From Paenibacillus humicus NBRC 102415 (lineage in GTDB: Bacteria > Bacillota > Bacilli > Paenibacillales > Paenibacillaceae): 64,000 nucleotides of DNA. Where the stretch lies: the NCBI RefSeq assembly GCF_004000905.1, contig NZ_BIMD01000027.1:1-64000 (forward strand), in the 5' to 3' direction. A program made the translations under genes and the position numbers. Positions 52,194 through 60,316 of this stretch are shown piece by piece. The notes below the pieces were generated by a model. The model had not been told where the DNA came from and made no database searches. It saw only the letters and a list, made by a program, of their open reading frames with translations. The stretch's first letter is position 1, and the number at the start of each line of letters is the position of its first letter.

Positions 52194-54257
52194 ATGATTC
52201 GCAAGCTTGCGGCAGCCAGTCTTGCATTGGCCTGCACATTGTCCTTCTCCTTCGCCGTCTCCGCCGAGCCGGATGCCCAGAAGGAGAATCGCTCCCCGTC
52301 CGGCTCCATTTCCTGGCCCCAGCAGCAGCAGCTCCCCCGCTTCGCCAAGGCCAAGCAGCTTGAAGTGGCGGATATCTATGACGCCCCCGGCGATGTGAAG
52401 CTGCTTTTGGCCACGCTCCAAGGCCTCGTCAACCGCAGCGAGCCGCGCATTTATTTGCTCGAGAGCAAGGAAGAAGGCAAGTTCGCCTGGCTGAACGATC
52501 TCGACGTCCCCTACAAAGTCCGCGACAGCGAATGGTCGCTGCTGGACAAGTTCAAGAGCGAGGTCAAGGGCATCATCGTTTATGACCCTCAAGTACCCGA
52601 TTCCATCAACGTGGCGACTACCCTGGCGGGAATCAAGGATGCGGTCGCCGCAAGCCCCGAGCTGGCGAAAAAGCTGACGGCTTCTCCTTATTCCTTCAAG
52701 GTGCTCGACGATCTGCAGGGCCGCTTCAAGGACCGGCTCGATGCCTACACCTGGCAGTACGAGCATCTATGGAGCCAGACGACCCATCGGATGCTCGTCG
52801 GCCTCAGTCCCGATACATCCATCCGCCTGCCGTCCACCGGCATCCCAGCCTCGTACAAGACGGTCGCGCAGGAGACGTCGCAGGAGCGGGACGCAGGCAA
52901 CCGCAAGGTGTACGATCTCGACCTGTCGCCTTACCTCGGCCAGCAGTCGGTCTATCTCCGCTTCGACGACGCCTTCCCCGAGGACGGCTGGGGACCGGCC
53001 GTTCACGAGGTTGCCGTCAAGGCAGACGGGCAGACGATCGCAAGCTTCGTTCCCGGCACTCCCGCGGAGGAGCCGTTCCTGTACGACGCCCAGAGCTCCC
53101 AGGTTTCGGCCGGCAGCGGCGGCCACCGCTTCGCCGACAACGGACGTTATTTCGTCTACCGCTTCACGCCTCCGGCAGGCACCAGGCAGCTGACCGCATC
53201 CGTCGAGATGTGGAACCAGTTCAAGGTCAGCGCGGGCAGCGAGCAGCCGGCCTCCTCCGAGCAGAAGGAGCCTTACGGCTACCTGCGCGACTACGCCGTC
53301 GCGAACAGGGCGATGGTGTTCTGGCTCGACTCCAACGTGCCGGCGCAGCGGGAGCTGTTCGAGCGCATCCTGTCGGATGTGCAGCCGGGGACCCCTTATC
53401 TCGGCTGGTTCAGCAACGATACCGTCGGCGAATTCAGCTCCGTGGAGATTACCTCCCGGCACAGCGTGTACGTGCTTGCCGCCGACTGGTTCAGCAACAT
53501 GACCGTATTCTCGGGCGGCAGATCGGTAGCGGCGCCGCTCAAGGCGGCCAAAGCTCCGAAGCTGCAGAACAAGATCTATATCACCTATACGTTCAGCGAA
53601 GGCGACAACTTCCAGTACAACCAGCATCGGATGCGCGTCCTGTGGGACGATCCCGCACGCGGCAAGGTGCCGCTCAACTGGACATCCAGCCCGCTGCTGT
53701 ACGACGGCGCTCCCGCCATTCTGGACTACTACCTGAAGACGGCGACGCCCAGCGACCAGCTCATCTCCGGACCTTCGGGAGCGGGGTACTTCTACGCGAA
53801 CGCCTGGCCGGACAGCACCTTCCCGTCCTATTTGAAGTCAACCTATCCTTACTTGAAAAAAACCGGCATGACGATTCCGTACGTGCTCAACCGCATCGAC
53901 AGCGAGAACGTTCCGCTCAGCGACGCGAAGGCGAAAGCCTATGCCGACGAGTATCACGCCCCCGGCCTGTTCCTCAGCTGGGAAGACCGCTTCGGCGTCG
54001 AGCTGGCCAAAAACAAGCTGCCGATCTCGACGATCCAGGGCATCGGCACGGTCAAGGACGGCCAGCGCATTCTGGCGGAAGCCAAGGCGAAGTGGGACGG
54101 CAAGTCGCCTCTCTTCATCTCACTCGGCCTGCTCGCCTGGAGCTTGACCCCGACGGACGTCGTCGCCTTGAACGGCTCTCTCGGGCCGGAATTTGAAGCC
54201 GTCAGAGCCGATCAGTACTTCTCGCTCGTCCGCGAGGCGAACGGTCTGCGGCCTTAA
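52194..54257 (+). CDS. Secreted GxGYxYP-domain putative glycoside hydrolase
   Basis: 687 residues. Signal peptide about 1-25 (AVSAEPD). N-terminal region VADIYDAPGDVKLLLATLQGLVNRSEPRIYLL matches the GxGYxYP_N start. The C-terminal domain contains SGPSGAGYFYANAWPDS (residues about 525-541), the family motif. A beta-sandwich-like insert lies around 230-385. The family is classed as putative glycoside hydrolases from gut and soil bacteria, without a known substrate. The ATG at 52194 follows GAGGTG. Divergent from the GntR regulator, it is likely the extracellular enzyme feeding the mannosidase system. Confidence 0.85.
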   Translation: MIRKLAAASLALACTLSFSFAVSAEPDAQKENRSPSGSISWPQQQQLPRFAKAKQLEVADIYDAPGDVKLLLATLQGLVNRSEPRIYLLESKEEGKFAWLNDLDVPYKVRDSEWSLLDKFKSEVKGIIVYDPQVPDSINVATTLAGIKDAVAASPELAKKLTASPYSFKVLDDLQGRFKDRLDAYTWQYEHLWSQTTHRMLVGLSPDTSIRLPSTGIPASYKTVAQETSQERDAGNRKVYDLDLSPYLGQQSVYLRFDDAFPEDGWGPAVHEVAVKADGQTIASFVPGTPAEEPFLYDAQSSQVSAGSGGHRFADNGRYFVYRFTPPAGTRQLTASVEMWNQFKVSAGSEQPASSEQKEPYGYLRDYAVANRAMVFWLDSNVPAQRELFERILSDVQPGTPYLGWFSNDTVGEFSSVEITSRHSVYVLAADWFSNMTVFSGGRSVAAPLKAAKAPKLQNKIYITYTFSEGDNFQYNQHRMRVLWDDPARGKVPLNWTSSPLLYDGAPAILDYYLKTATPSDQLISGPSGAGYFYANAWPDSTFPSYLKSTYPYLKKTGMTIPYVLNRIDSENVPLSDAKAKAYADEYHAPGLFLSWEDRFGVELAKNKLPISTIQGIGTVKDGQRILAEAKAKWDGKSPLFISLGLLAWSLTPTDVVALNGSLGPEFEAVRADQYFSLVREANGLRP

Positions 54258-54308
54258 AGTACAGATCCGGCGGCCAACGCCGCCTGCTGAGATTCAAGCC
54301 CCTCTCAT

Positions 54309-54351
54309 CAACAGGACGATGCGTTGTCCTAGGCGTCGTCCTGTTTGTGTT
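54309..54351 (+). terminator. Terminator of the GxGYxYP gene
   Basis: AACAGGACGA (54310-54319) pairs with TCGTCCTGTT (54336-54345), followed by TGTGTTTTT. Confidence 0.85.
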
Positions 54352-54487
54352 TTTGGGCCGATAAGCAGATGTAGGAGCCAGGCATCTGCATCCTGCACGA
54401 TATAGAAGAACACATAGGATGAGAGGCAAGGAGAAGCAACGATGCCGCCAAATGGGGGGATGCTGTTTGCGGTTGAACAGCACCTCA

Positions 54488-54679
54488 CTACTTGCGGCTT
54501 AGTTTCTTTCCCTTACAAAACACGTCCAACCGGATACGATCCGACAGGTAGAAAGCAAATTGCTTCGCTTCTTCCCATTGATGCCGCAGCTCCATTTCCT
54601 GTATCAATCCGCCGTGTTTCAATACTACGGCAAACTTTCCATCTTTCGGTTCAATTCGGATTTGATCCATGTCGCCCAT
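54488..54679 (-). CDS. Small hypothetical protein
   Basis: 63 residues, highly charged (MDQIRIEPKDGKFAVVLKHGG start, lysine-rich end), family not recognised. The very good site GGGAGGTAGAA before the ATG argues that it is a real gene. No membrane segment or cysteine pair is seen. It marks the start of the more AT-rich right part of the window. It may be a small regulatory or phage-derived protein. Confidence 0.55.
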   Translation of the reverse strand: MGDMDQIRIEPKDGKFAVVLKHGGLIQEMELRHQWEEAKQFAFYLSDRIRLDVFCKGKKLSRK

Positions 54680-54790
54680 TTCTACCTCCCGCTATTGCTG
54701 GAACACCGGAGTATTCGTCATGTGTTCAACTTCATTTGACCGAAGGGACGGCATGTTGAAGTTGGACGTTATTTTAATTAAAAACACATA

Positions 54791-54828
54791 GAAAACGGAA
54801 CCCGCAATCCAGCGAGGCTCCGTTTTGG
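54791..54828. terminator. Terminator-like hairpin before the MBL gene end
   Basis: AAAACGGA (54792-54799) pairs with TCCGTTTT (54820-54827). T-rich sequence on the minus strand side makes it a candidate terminator for the gene ending at 54913. Confidence 0.55.
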
Positions 54829-54912
54829 TTCTTGCGGAAAAACTAACCAGTACGTTGAAGAGGCTAAGTTGATCCTGGAGTGCTTCAGCAAAAAATAGAT
54901 GGCAGAGAAAAC

Positions 54913-55914
54913 TTATTCCATTATCTCTTTTCTCCACCAAGCACTCGTTGGAATTTCCTTGGACGTTATGATAACAGTTTCGCCGATTTTTGGAGTTGCG
55001 ATGTTGACCTTTTGTTCGGACGCCGCTTTTGTGACCCGTTCTATGGGATCAGTCCATAAGTGAAAGGCTAGCGTGAACGCTCCCCAATGAATGGGAATCA
55101 AGAGCTTTCCTCTAAGATCAAGATGAGCTCGCACCGTTTCTTCAGGCTTCATATGAATCAAAAACCGTTCGTCATATTGCCCGCATTCCATCATTGTCAA
55201 GTCGAACGGTCCGTAAATCTCACCGATTTCCTTAAAGTGAGGACCATAGCCGCTATCTCCACTGAAGTAAACCCTCGTGTCGCTCCCGACGATGACCCAT
55301 GAGCACCACAGGGTAGAATTACGGTTGAACATCCCTCTTCCTGAGAAATGCCTCGCCGGCATACAGGCCAACGTAAGACCGTCAATCAAGAGCTCTTCAT
55401 ACCACTGGTGCTCAGAAATTTTTTCCGGTGCGACTCCCCATTTGATCAAATGCCGCCCTACTCCTTTTGGCACGATAAATCGATGGGTTTTATCCTTTAG
55501 TTTACGGATTGAAGAATAGTCCAAATGATCATAGTGATCATGGGATAAGATAATCGCATCCATCGCGGGAAAATCCTCTGGCTGAAGAGGCAGCTTCCTG
55601 CTGTATCGTTTCTCGCCAACCCAAGGAATTCGAGTGCCTAGCATCGGATCAAAGAGAAGTCTTTTATTCTCTAGTTCAAGTAGAAAAGCCGAATGGCCAA
55701 ACCATGTTACACGTGCAGCATTCGGAACAGTCATTATGTCCGCTAACGTAAATGTCTCTACAGCAAGATTAGTTGCAGGCTTTAGTCTCCCTCTTGTTAA
55801 TAGAGCATCCCTCAGTAAGCTAAATATTGTCGCTAAACCCATTCTCATATCGGTCGGAATCTGATTTTCATATTTTTTCATGGTTGTTCTCTGTGGTTTA
55901 TTCATCATCTTCAC
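54913..55914 (-). CDS. MBL-fold hydrolase (UlaG/NAPE-PLD-like)
   Basis: About 330 residues. Metal-binding motifs are FGHSAFLLE, LSHDHYDHLDYSS (about 124-136), PARHFSGRG, YFSGDSGYG and the final PIHWGAFTLA. This is the pattern of the NAPE-phospholipase-D/UlaG-like branch; the substrate is unknown. The start may be the GTG at 55914 or one of the ATG codons six to nine bases later. Its 5' end lies only six bases from the stop of a decayed esterase fragment. Codon use is more AT-rich than in genes left of 54 kb. Confidence 0.88.
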   Translation of the reverse strand: MKMMNKPQRTTMKKYENQIPTDMRMGLATIFSLLRDALLTRGRLKPATNLAVETFTLADIMTVPNAARVTWFGHSAFLLELENKRLLFDPMLGTRIPWVGEKRYSRKLPLQPEDFPAMDAIILSHDHYDHLDYSSIRKLKDKTHRFIVPKGVGRHLIKWGVAPEKISEHQWYEELLIDGLTLACMPARHFSGRGMFNRNSTLWCSWVIVGSDTRVYFSGDSGYGPHFKEIGEIYGPFDLTMMECGQYDERFLIHMKPEETVRAHLDLRGKLLIPIHWGAFTLAFHLWTDPIERVTKAASEQKVNIATPKIGETVIITSKEIPTSAWWRKEIME

Positions 55915-55920
55915 AACCCA

Positions 55921-56045
55921 TCATTTGTGTAGGGCACGCTTTCAAGCCGTTATATCCCTCTAACTCCGGCTGATTTCAGCAGCGGGCTCGTGTGGAGCAG
56001 CATATTGGGTTCCTTTATCTAAATCCCCATTTACATTCTGGTTTC
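55921..56045 (-). pseudogene. Truncated duplicate of the esterase 3' end
   Basis: The minus strand repeats the end of the esterase gene at 63034 almost base for base: the last about 60 bases including the stop (compare 63034-63098), then a jump to a segment matching 63268-63320. About 165 bases between these are missing, small indels are present and no start remains. The remnant has the same orientation as the intact gene 7 kb away. Confidence 0.85.
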
Positions 56046-56081
56046 GTTTTTACACACCCGAGTATTTCTTTAAAGATCGGC

Positions 56082-56121
56082 AAAGCCCCAGAAAATGTAC
56101 ATGGTACATCACTGAGGCTTT
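56082..56121 (-). terminator. Terminator of the SDR gene
   Basis: AAAGCCCCAG (56082-56091) pairs with CTGAGGCTTT (56112-56121), with the inner palindrome TGTAC-ATG-GTACA. Confidence 0.6.
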
Positions 56122-56167
56122 TATCGTGCTCTACATGAACAATAGCTGGTTTGGGTTATTTGAAACG

Positions 56168-57016
56168 TTACTTTCCTTGACTATTTTTCCATGCGGTTTG
56201 CCCCAACAGTTCCCGCAAAGTAGTCATGTACGTTTCTTCCGACGTGGTCCATCTCAGTCTGGCCGTTTCTTCCGCATCCGGACCTGCAAGAAAGCGTAGT
56301 CGGTCAGACTTATCGTTGGCAGCAGCGTAAATCTGGCCGGCCACCTGGTTCACATCAGCATTACCAAATGGAAAGGTCATCATGCATTGCATCATGTGAT
56401 CGAAATAAGGCTTGTACGATTCTGGAACGGACGCATCTTGGGATGCGGACATGGTGTTCGACCCGAAGCTTGTCGTTAGCATGGAACCTGGCTCCACCAG
56501 TTTGAGGGAGATATTTTGCGATTCAAGCTCGTAGGCCAGCGATTCCGACAGTCCTTCGACTGCATGCTTTGACGCTGCATAGACCGAAAAAAGCGGGAAT
56601 GAGGTAAAGCCTATGTTCGAAGTGATATTTACAATGGTTCCGCCGCCTTGCCCGCGGAAATAAGGCGTAATCGCCTGAATGACGTTCATCGTACCGAAGA
56701 CATTGGTCTCGAAAACCCCGCGGATAGCATTCATAGGTGTTGTTTCAAACACCGAGATGACACTGACTCCAGCGTTGTTCACAACCGCGTCAATCTTGCC
56801 AAACCTGGCGATCCCTGCCGAAATCGCGGCCTCGATGCTGGCAGGATTAGTAATATCGAGCGCCGTTACAAAAATCCGTTCGGGATTTTCCTCTGCCAAG
56901 CTCTGGTCCGGCTTGCGCATCGTCGCAACCACGTTCCAGCCCTCATTAGCAAACTTCTTGGCTGTAGTATGGCCTAATCCGGTCGAACACCCCGTGATCA
57001 ATACGGTTTTTGTCAT
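56168..57016 (-). CDS. Short-chain dehydrogenase/reductase, MerR-controlled
   Basis: 282-residue classical SDR. NAD(P) motif TGCSTGLG (8-15), VVNNAGVS (about 82-89) and the active site YAASK (about 151-155) with the upstream serine in ITSN. The broad substrate class (ketone/alcohol or quinone) is unknown. AAGGAGAT precedes the ATG. It is divergent from a MerR-family gene, and the shared region holds two CTCTAA-containing operators, so it is likely induced by that activator. Confidence 0.9.
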   Translation of the reverse strand: MTKTVLITGCSTGLGHTTAKKFANEGWNVVATMRKPDQSLAEENPERIFVTALDITNPASIEAAISAGIARFGKIDAVVNNAGVSVISVFETTPMNAIRGVFETNVFGTMNVIQAITPYFRGQGGGTIVNITSNIGFTSFPLFSVYAASKHAVEGLSESLAYELESQNISLKLVEPGSMLTTSFGSNTMSASQDASVPESYKPYFDHMMQCMMTFPFGNADVNQVAGQIYAAANDKSDRLRFLAGPDAEETARLRWTTSEETYMTTLRELLGQTAWKNSQGK

Positions 57017-57068
57017 TGAGCTATCTCCTTCAACTCAGTTTTTATCGCTTCTATGTTAGCTTACTCGG

Positions 57069-57174
57069 TTATAGTGGCTCTAAGTCAATTCCATCTGTCT
57101 ACTCCTTATTGTTAAGGGTTTGTAATTGACGCTATGTAAGTTCTGATTGTAAATTATATTAGAGTTACTCTAAT
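57069..57174. promoter_or_regulatory. MerR-type divergent promoter region
   Basis: A perfect inverted repeat ATTAGAG-TTA-CTCTAAT (57158-57174) precedes the merR-like gene. An imperfect version TTATAG-TGG-CTCTAAG (57069-57084) lies before the SDR gene, next to TTGACT on the minus strand with a long 19-base spacer to TAAGCT, the geometry MerR activators use. Confidence 0.65.
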
Positions 57175-57199
57175 CAATACAGGCGGTGAATGAACTCTA

Positions 57200-57577
57200 A
57201 TGAGTCTGACTATTAAGCAAATTTCAAAAAAAATGGGCATTACTGCATATACACTTCGTTTCTATGAGAAAGAAGGCGTGTTGCCAATTGCTGACCGAGA
57301 TGCGAAGGGGGTCCGCATGTTTAGCCAACACTACATCGATTGTATTGAGATGGTGCAAGCACTGCGTTCAACAGGGCTGCCACTATCAGAAATAAAACTT
57401 TACGTGGAGCTTTACAAGCGCGGGGATAGTACATTGCCACAAAGGAAACAGATGCTGATGCACCAGAGAAGCAAAGTGGAAGATCAATTAGCCCTATTGG
57501 TGAAAACACTGGAAAAGATCAATTATAAATTGGCGTTAATTGATGTCCAAGATAATAAATTTGAAAAGCTGCCATAA
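57200..57577 (+). CDS. MerR-family transcription activator
   Basis: 125 residues. The winged HTH (about 3-70) reads TIKQISKKMGITAYTLRFYEKEGVLP; a dimerisation coiled coil follows (about 80-115). No C-terminal cysteine cluster is present, so it is not a metal sensor of the CueR type; the AdhR/YfmP-like aldehyde or redox group is more likely. The short GGCGGTGA site lies ahead of the ATG. It controls, by position, the divergent SDR gene. Confidence 0.9.
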   Translation: MSLTIKQISKKMGITAYTLRFYEKEGVLPIADRDAKGVRMFSQHYIDCIEMVQALRSTGLPLSEIKLYVELYKRGDSTLPQRKQMLMHQRSKVEDQLALLVKTLEKINYKLALIDVQDNKFEKLP

Positions 57578-58058
57578 TAGAAAGGGCAGCTTGAATGGTA
57601 AGCATAGTAGTGTCAGTAAGCTCAATCCTTAATCATTCTATATCCCCACCCGAATGCGCTTTTTGAACGTTAGTGAATCCAAGACGGCGACGGCTTAGCT
57701 CCGCAACTCGGAAATGGAAGCCAGAGCGGCGCTGCCAAAGAAAAAAATCGCCCAAGCTCGTCGAGGCAATCCAAGGCAATTGGCCCCCCGTCCCCCCGAG
57801 AGAGTATCCCGTTCGCAAATCCACTCCGAAGTGCTCGACTACTTCTGTGCACATGGTCATTGTTATCTCCAAGCAATGGAATATGAACACAATCCCATGA
57901 AAAACTATGCCCTCCAGTATGACTATTCCAGGATAAGAAGTATTAATTGAGCATTAAATTTGTACATATCTCATTTCCCCCGCGCTAAACTAGTAATCAA
58001 ATATAAATTATAATTTGAAGGTATAAAGTAATCCTTACATAAGGAGACTATTTCTCTG
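57578..58058. other. 480-base gap with an unexplained GC-rich insert
   Basis: Between MerR and the next gene the sequence switches from AT-rich to GC-rich (about 57650-57850) and back. Overlapping open frames exist on both strands (an 85-residue minus frame and a 75-residue plus frame), none with a ribosome binding site or recognised domain. It may be a fragment of an inserted element. Confidence 0.35.
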
Positions 58059-58889
58059 TTGAAGCCGATTATTGATAATAATGTCATTCCTTTTATTGAG
58101 AAAGTTGAACGCGAGGCTTGGTTGGATATGTGTGCTTCTGCACCGGAAAGCTATGTGAAAAGTTCAAATGTCTCCTTTACGCGTGTGGGATCAAGTATTG
58201 CCCTCGCTAATCGCGGGCTGCCCTATCCTGATTTCAACCGCGTTCTCGGCGTAGGAATTGGGCCAGCAAGCGAAGCGGAGCTGGAACTGGCACTCGCATG
58301 GTTGAAAGAACATGCGGCTCCGTCCTCTCCCTTGCAAATTCCGCCGCATGCCCTTTCTAAAAAGATTCTTGAGTGGATGAACACAAGAGGCTTGGAACGT
58401 GTTGGAAACGGCAAGGCCGTATTTTATCGAGATTCATCGCCTGTGCAAAGCCATCCAATCCCACCTACGCTTGATATCCGTCTCGTTGGAGCACCCTGCG
58501 CTGAAGACTTCGGCTTTACCGTACATGCGGGGTTCGGTGTGCCCGAATCAAACATCCCGTTTTTTTCGGCGTTGGCTGGACGGCCAAAATGGAAAACTTA
58601 CGCGGCCTATGACGGTAATAAACCCGTCGCTTCCGCAGCCATGTTCATCGACAACAGCTGGGCCTATCTTGGGGTAGCTTCGACGTTACCGGAATATCGC
58701 GGCAGAGGGGCGCAGAATGCACTATTCAAACGGCGCATAACGGATGGAATTGCTGCTGGAGTTATCGGTTTTACCGGGGATACTGGACAACCGCTTGAAG
58801 GGGAAGAGCACGCTCACAAGTCTTACCGCAACTTTCATCGAGCTGGATTTAAACGTGTTTTAGTGCGTCAGAACTTTATCTTGAAATAG
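58059..58889 (+). CDS. GNAT-family N-acetyltransferase, two-domain
   Basis: 276 residues; the C-terminal half (about 140-276) is the GNAT domain with ASTLPEYRGRGAQNALFKRRI as motif A and YRNFHRAGFKRV near the end. The N-terminal half resembles the extra domain of long GNAT proteins. The substrate is unknown. The start is TTG at 58059 with AAGGAG eleven bases upstream. Single gene followed by a strong terminator. Confidence 0.85.
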   Translation: MKPIIDNNVIPFIEKVEREAWLDMCASAPESYVKSSNVSFTRVGSSIALANRGLPYPDFNRVLGVGIGPASEAELELALAWLKEHAAPSSPLQIPPHALSKKILEWMNTRGLERVGNGKAVFYRDSSPVQSHPIPPTLDIRLVGAPCAEDFGFTVHAGFGVPESNIPFFSALAGRPKWKTYAAYDGNKPVASAAMFIDNSWAYLGVASTLPEYRGRGAQNALFKRRITDGIAAGVIGFTGDTGQPLEGEEHAHKSYRNFHRAGFKRVLVRQNFILK

Positions 58890-59004
58890 ATCGATTTACT
58901 CTCATCAGAATCATAGCGTGCTCCCATGCTCCCATCATGCTTGTAACCAATTCATGCTGCGAAAGCTGAGTATATAACTACTGGCACAATAACATTGGCA
59001 GGAG

Positions 59005-59046
59005 AAAACGGACCGGGTAGGGCGAACGCCTTACCCGGTCCGTTTT
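59005..59046. terminator. Bidirectional terminator between GNAT and GH16 genes
   Basis: 15-bp arms AAAACGGACCGGGTA/TACCCGGTCCGTTTT (59005-59019 with 59032-59046) with an inner GGCG/CGCC. It serves both convergent units. Confidence 0.9.
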
Positions 59047-59083
59047 TATAGGATGTTTCATGTTGGAACACGTTTGGAGAATG

Positions 59084-60232
59084 TCACTTGGTCACTGTGT
59101 TCCTACTGTACACACGAACAAAATCAATCATCATTGTTTGCGGGAATATCGTGGAGCCATCGGGATCGCCATCAAAATCTCCACCGACGGCAAGATTCAA
59201 TAAAAAGTGAAACTTCTTATTGAATGGAGCCGGACTCGATCCTCCTGAACTAAACCATTCATTTGAGTTTCGTGTTTGATACAGCTTTCCGTCTACATAC
59301 CACCGAATTTGGTTGGGTTCCCACTCAACGGAATAATCGTGATACCCATTATCCGGCAAGGTGTAGTTCGAACCGATATATTTCCATGGATTACCAAAGT
59401 GAACGGTTCCCATCACCTTTAACGGATCCGATCCTCGCTGCTCCATAATGTCAATTTCGCCGCTCGCTGGCCATCCGCCATACTCATAATTTGTCGGAAG
59501 CATCCAAATAGCCGGCCATATCCCCTTCCCGTAAGGAAGCTTGGCACGAACGACAAATTTGCCGTACATCCAATCTCCTTTATTCTTCGAAACCAATCGA
59601 GCGGACGAATAGGACATTCCGTTTATGTTTTCTTTAATCGCTTTAATTACTAAGTGACCAGAACCGTCTTGATAGGCGTTTTTCGTACTATTCGTATAAT
59701 ACTGTTTTTCCTTGTTCCCCCATCCGTGCCCGCCGATATCATAGCCCCATTTGCTGGGATCAGGAGCCGTGCCGTCAGCCCCGTCGAATTCATCGCTCCA
59801 TACAAGAGACCAGTTGTCCGGCGCAGGTGCAGGCGCAGAATCTGAAGCGGAAACGATGAATTCTTCCCATCCGGACGCAGAAGTCCTGTTCGCATAGAGA
59901 ATCGATCCTTGATTCAAGTCCACAGATACGTATAGATTGTTGGCTACAGCTTGAAGGGCTGTTTTTCCGTTCCCTCGATCGATTTTCCTGAATTTTTCCC
60001 AAGCTTGAATCGTAGACGCCCTTGCAATCAGTTTAGTACCCTGATTCAGATCAGCTGTGACATATTTGTTGTTGGCAATCGATAAGAACGATACGGTATT
60101 GTCCGAATTATGGATGACATTAAATTTCTCCCAATTTTGCGCAACTGCCCGGTTGGCGACAAGCGGACTCGCCCCTGCTTGATCCGCAGACACAAATTGA
60201 TTATTTACCGCTGCTTTAATCGTGGAAGACAT
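59084..60232 (-). CDS. GH16 beta-glucanase with N-terminal beta-trefoil domain
   Basis: 382 residues. About 1-128 form a fascin-like beta-trefoil of three repeats (NNQFVSADQ, NNKYVTADLNQG, NNLYVSVDLNQG). After an Ala/Pro linker the GH16 domain (about 140-378) has WSDEFDG, GKFVVRAKLPYGKGIWPAIW and the catalytic GEIDIME (E259 nucleophile, E264 acid). It is probably an endo-beta-1,3-(or 1,3-1,4)-glucanase against fungal or plant walls. No signal peptide is present; the trefoil starts at residue 3. GGAGG precedes the ATG. It lies 84 bases downstream of the chitinase gene, same strand. Confidence 0.92.
   Translation of the reverse strand: MSSTIKAAVNNQFVSADQAGASPLVANRAVAQNWEKFNVIHNSDNTVSFLSIANNKYVTADLNQGTKLIARASTIQAWEKFRKIDRGNGKTALQAVANNLYVSVDLNQGSILYANRTSASGWEEFIVSASDSAPAPAPDNWSLVWSDEFDGADGTAPDPSKWGYDIGGHGWGNKEKQYYTNSTKNAYQDGSGHLVIKAIKENINGMSYSSARLVSKNKGDWMYGKFVVRAKLPYGKGIWPAIWMLPTNYEYGGWPASGEIDIMEQRGSDPLKVMGTVHFGNPWKYIGSNYTLPDNGYHDYSVEWEPNQIRWYVDGKLYQTRNSNEWFSSGGSSPAPFNKKFHFLLNLAVGGDFDGDPDGSTIFPQTMMIDFVRVYSRNTVTK
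59844..60232 (-). repeat. Duplicated trefoil-coding segment, copy in GH16 gene
   Basis: 389 bases from the start codon are about 94 percent identical to 60963-61351 in the chitinase gene, with most changes at silent positions. The duplication ends at the linker. Confidence 0.9.
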
Positions 60233-60316
60233 ATAAAACCTCCTGAAATTTAATCAAGAGCATGCAGTCCAAATAGGAAGATGGCCGCATCAATCAGCTC
60301 TTTAAGTATTCATCTT

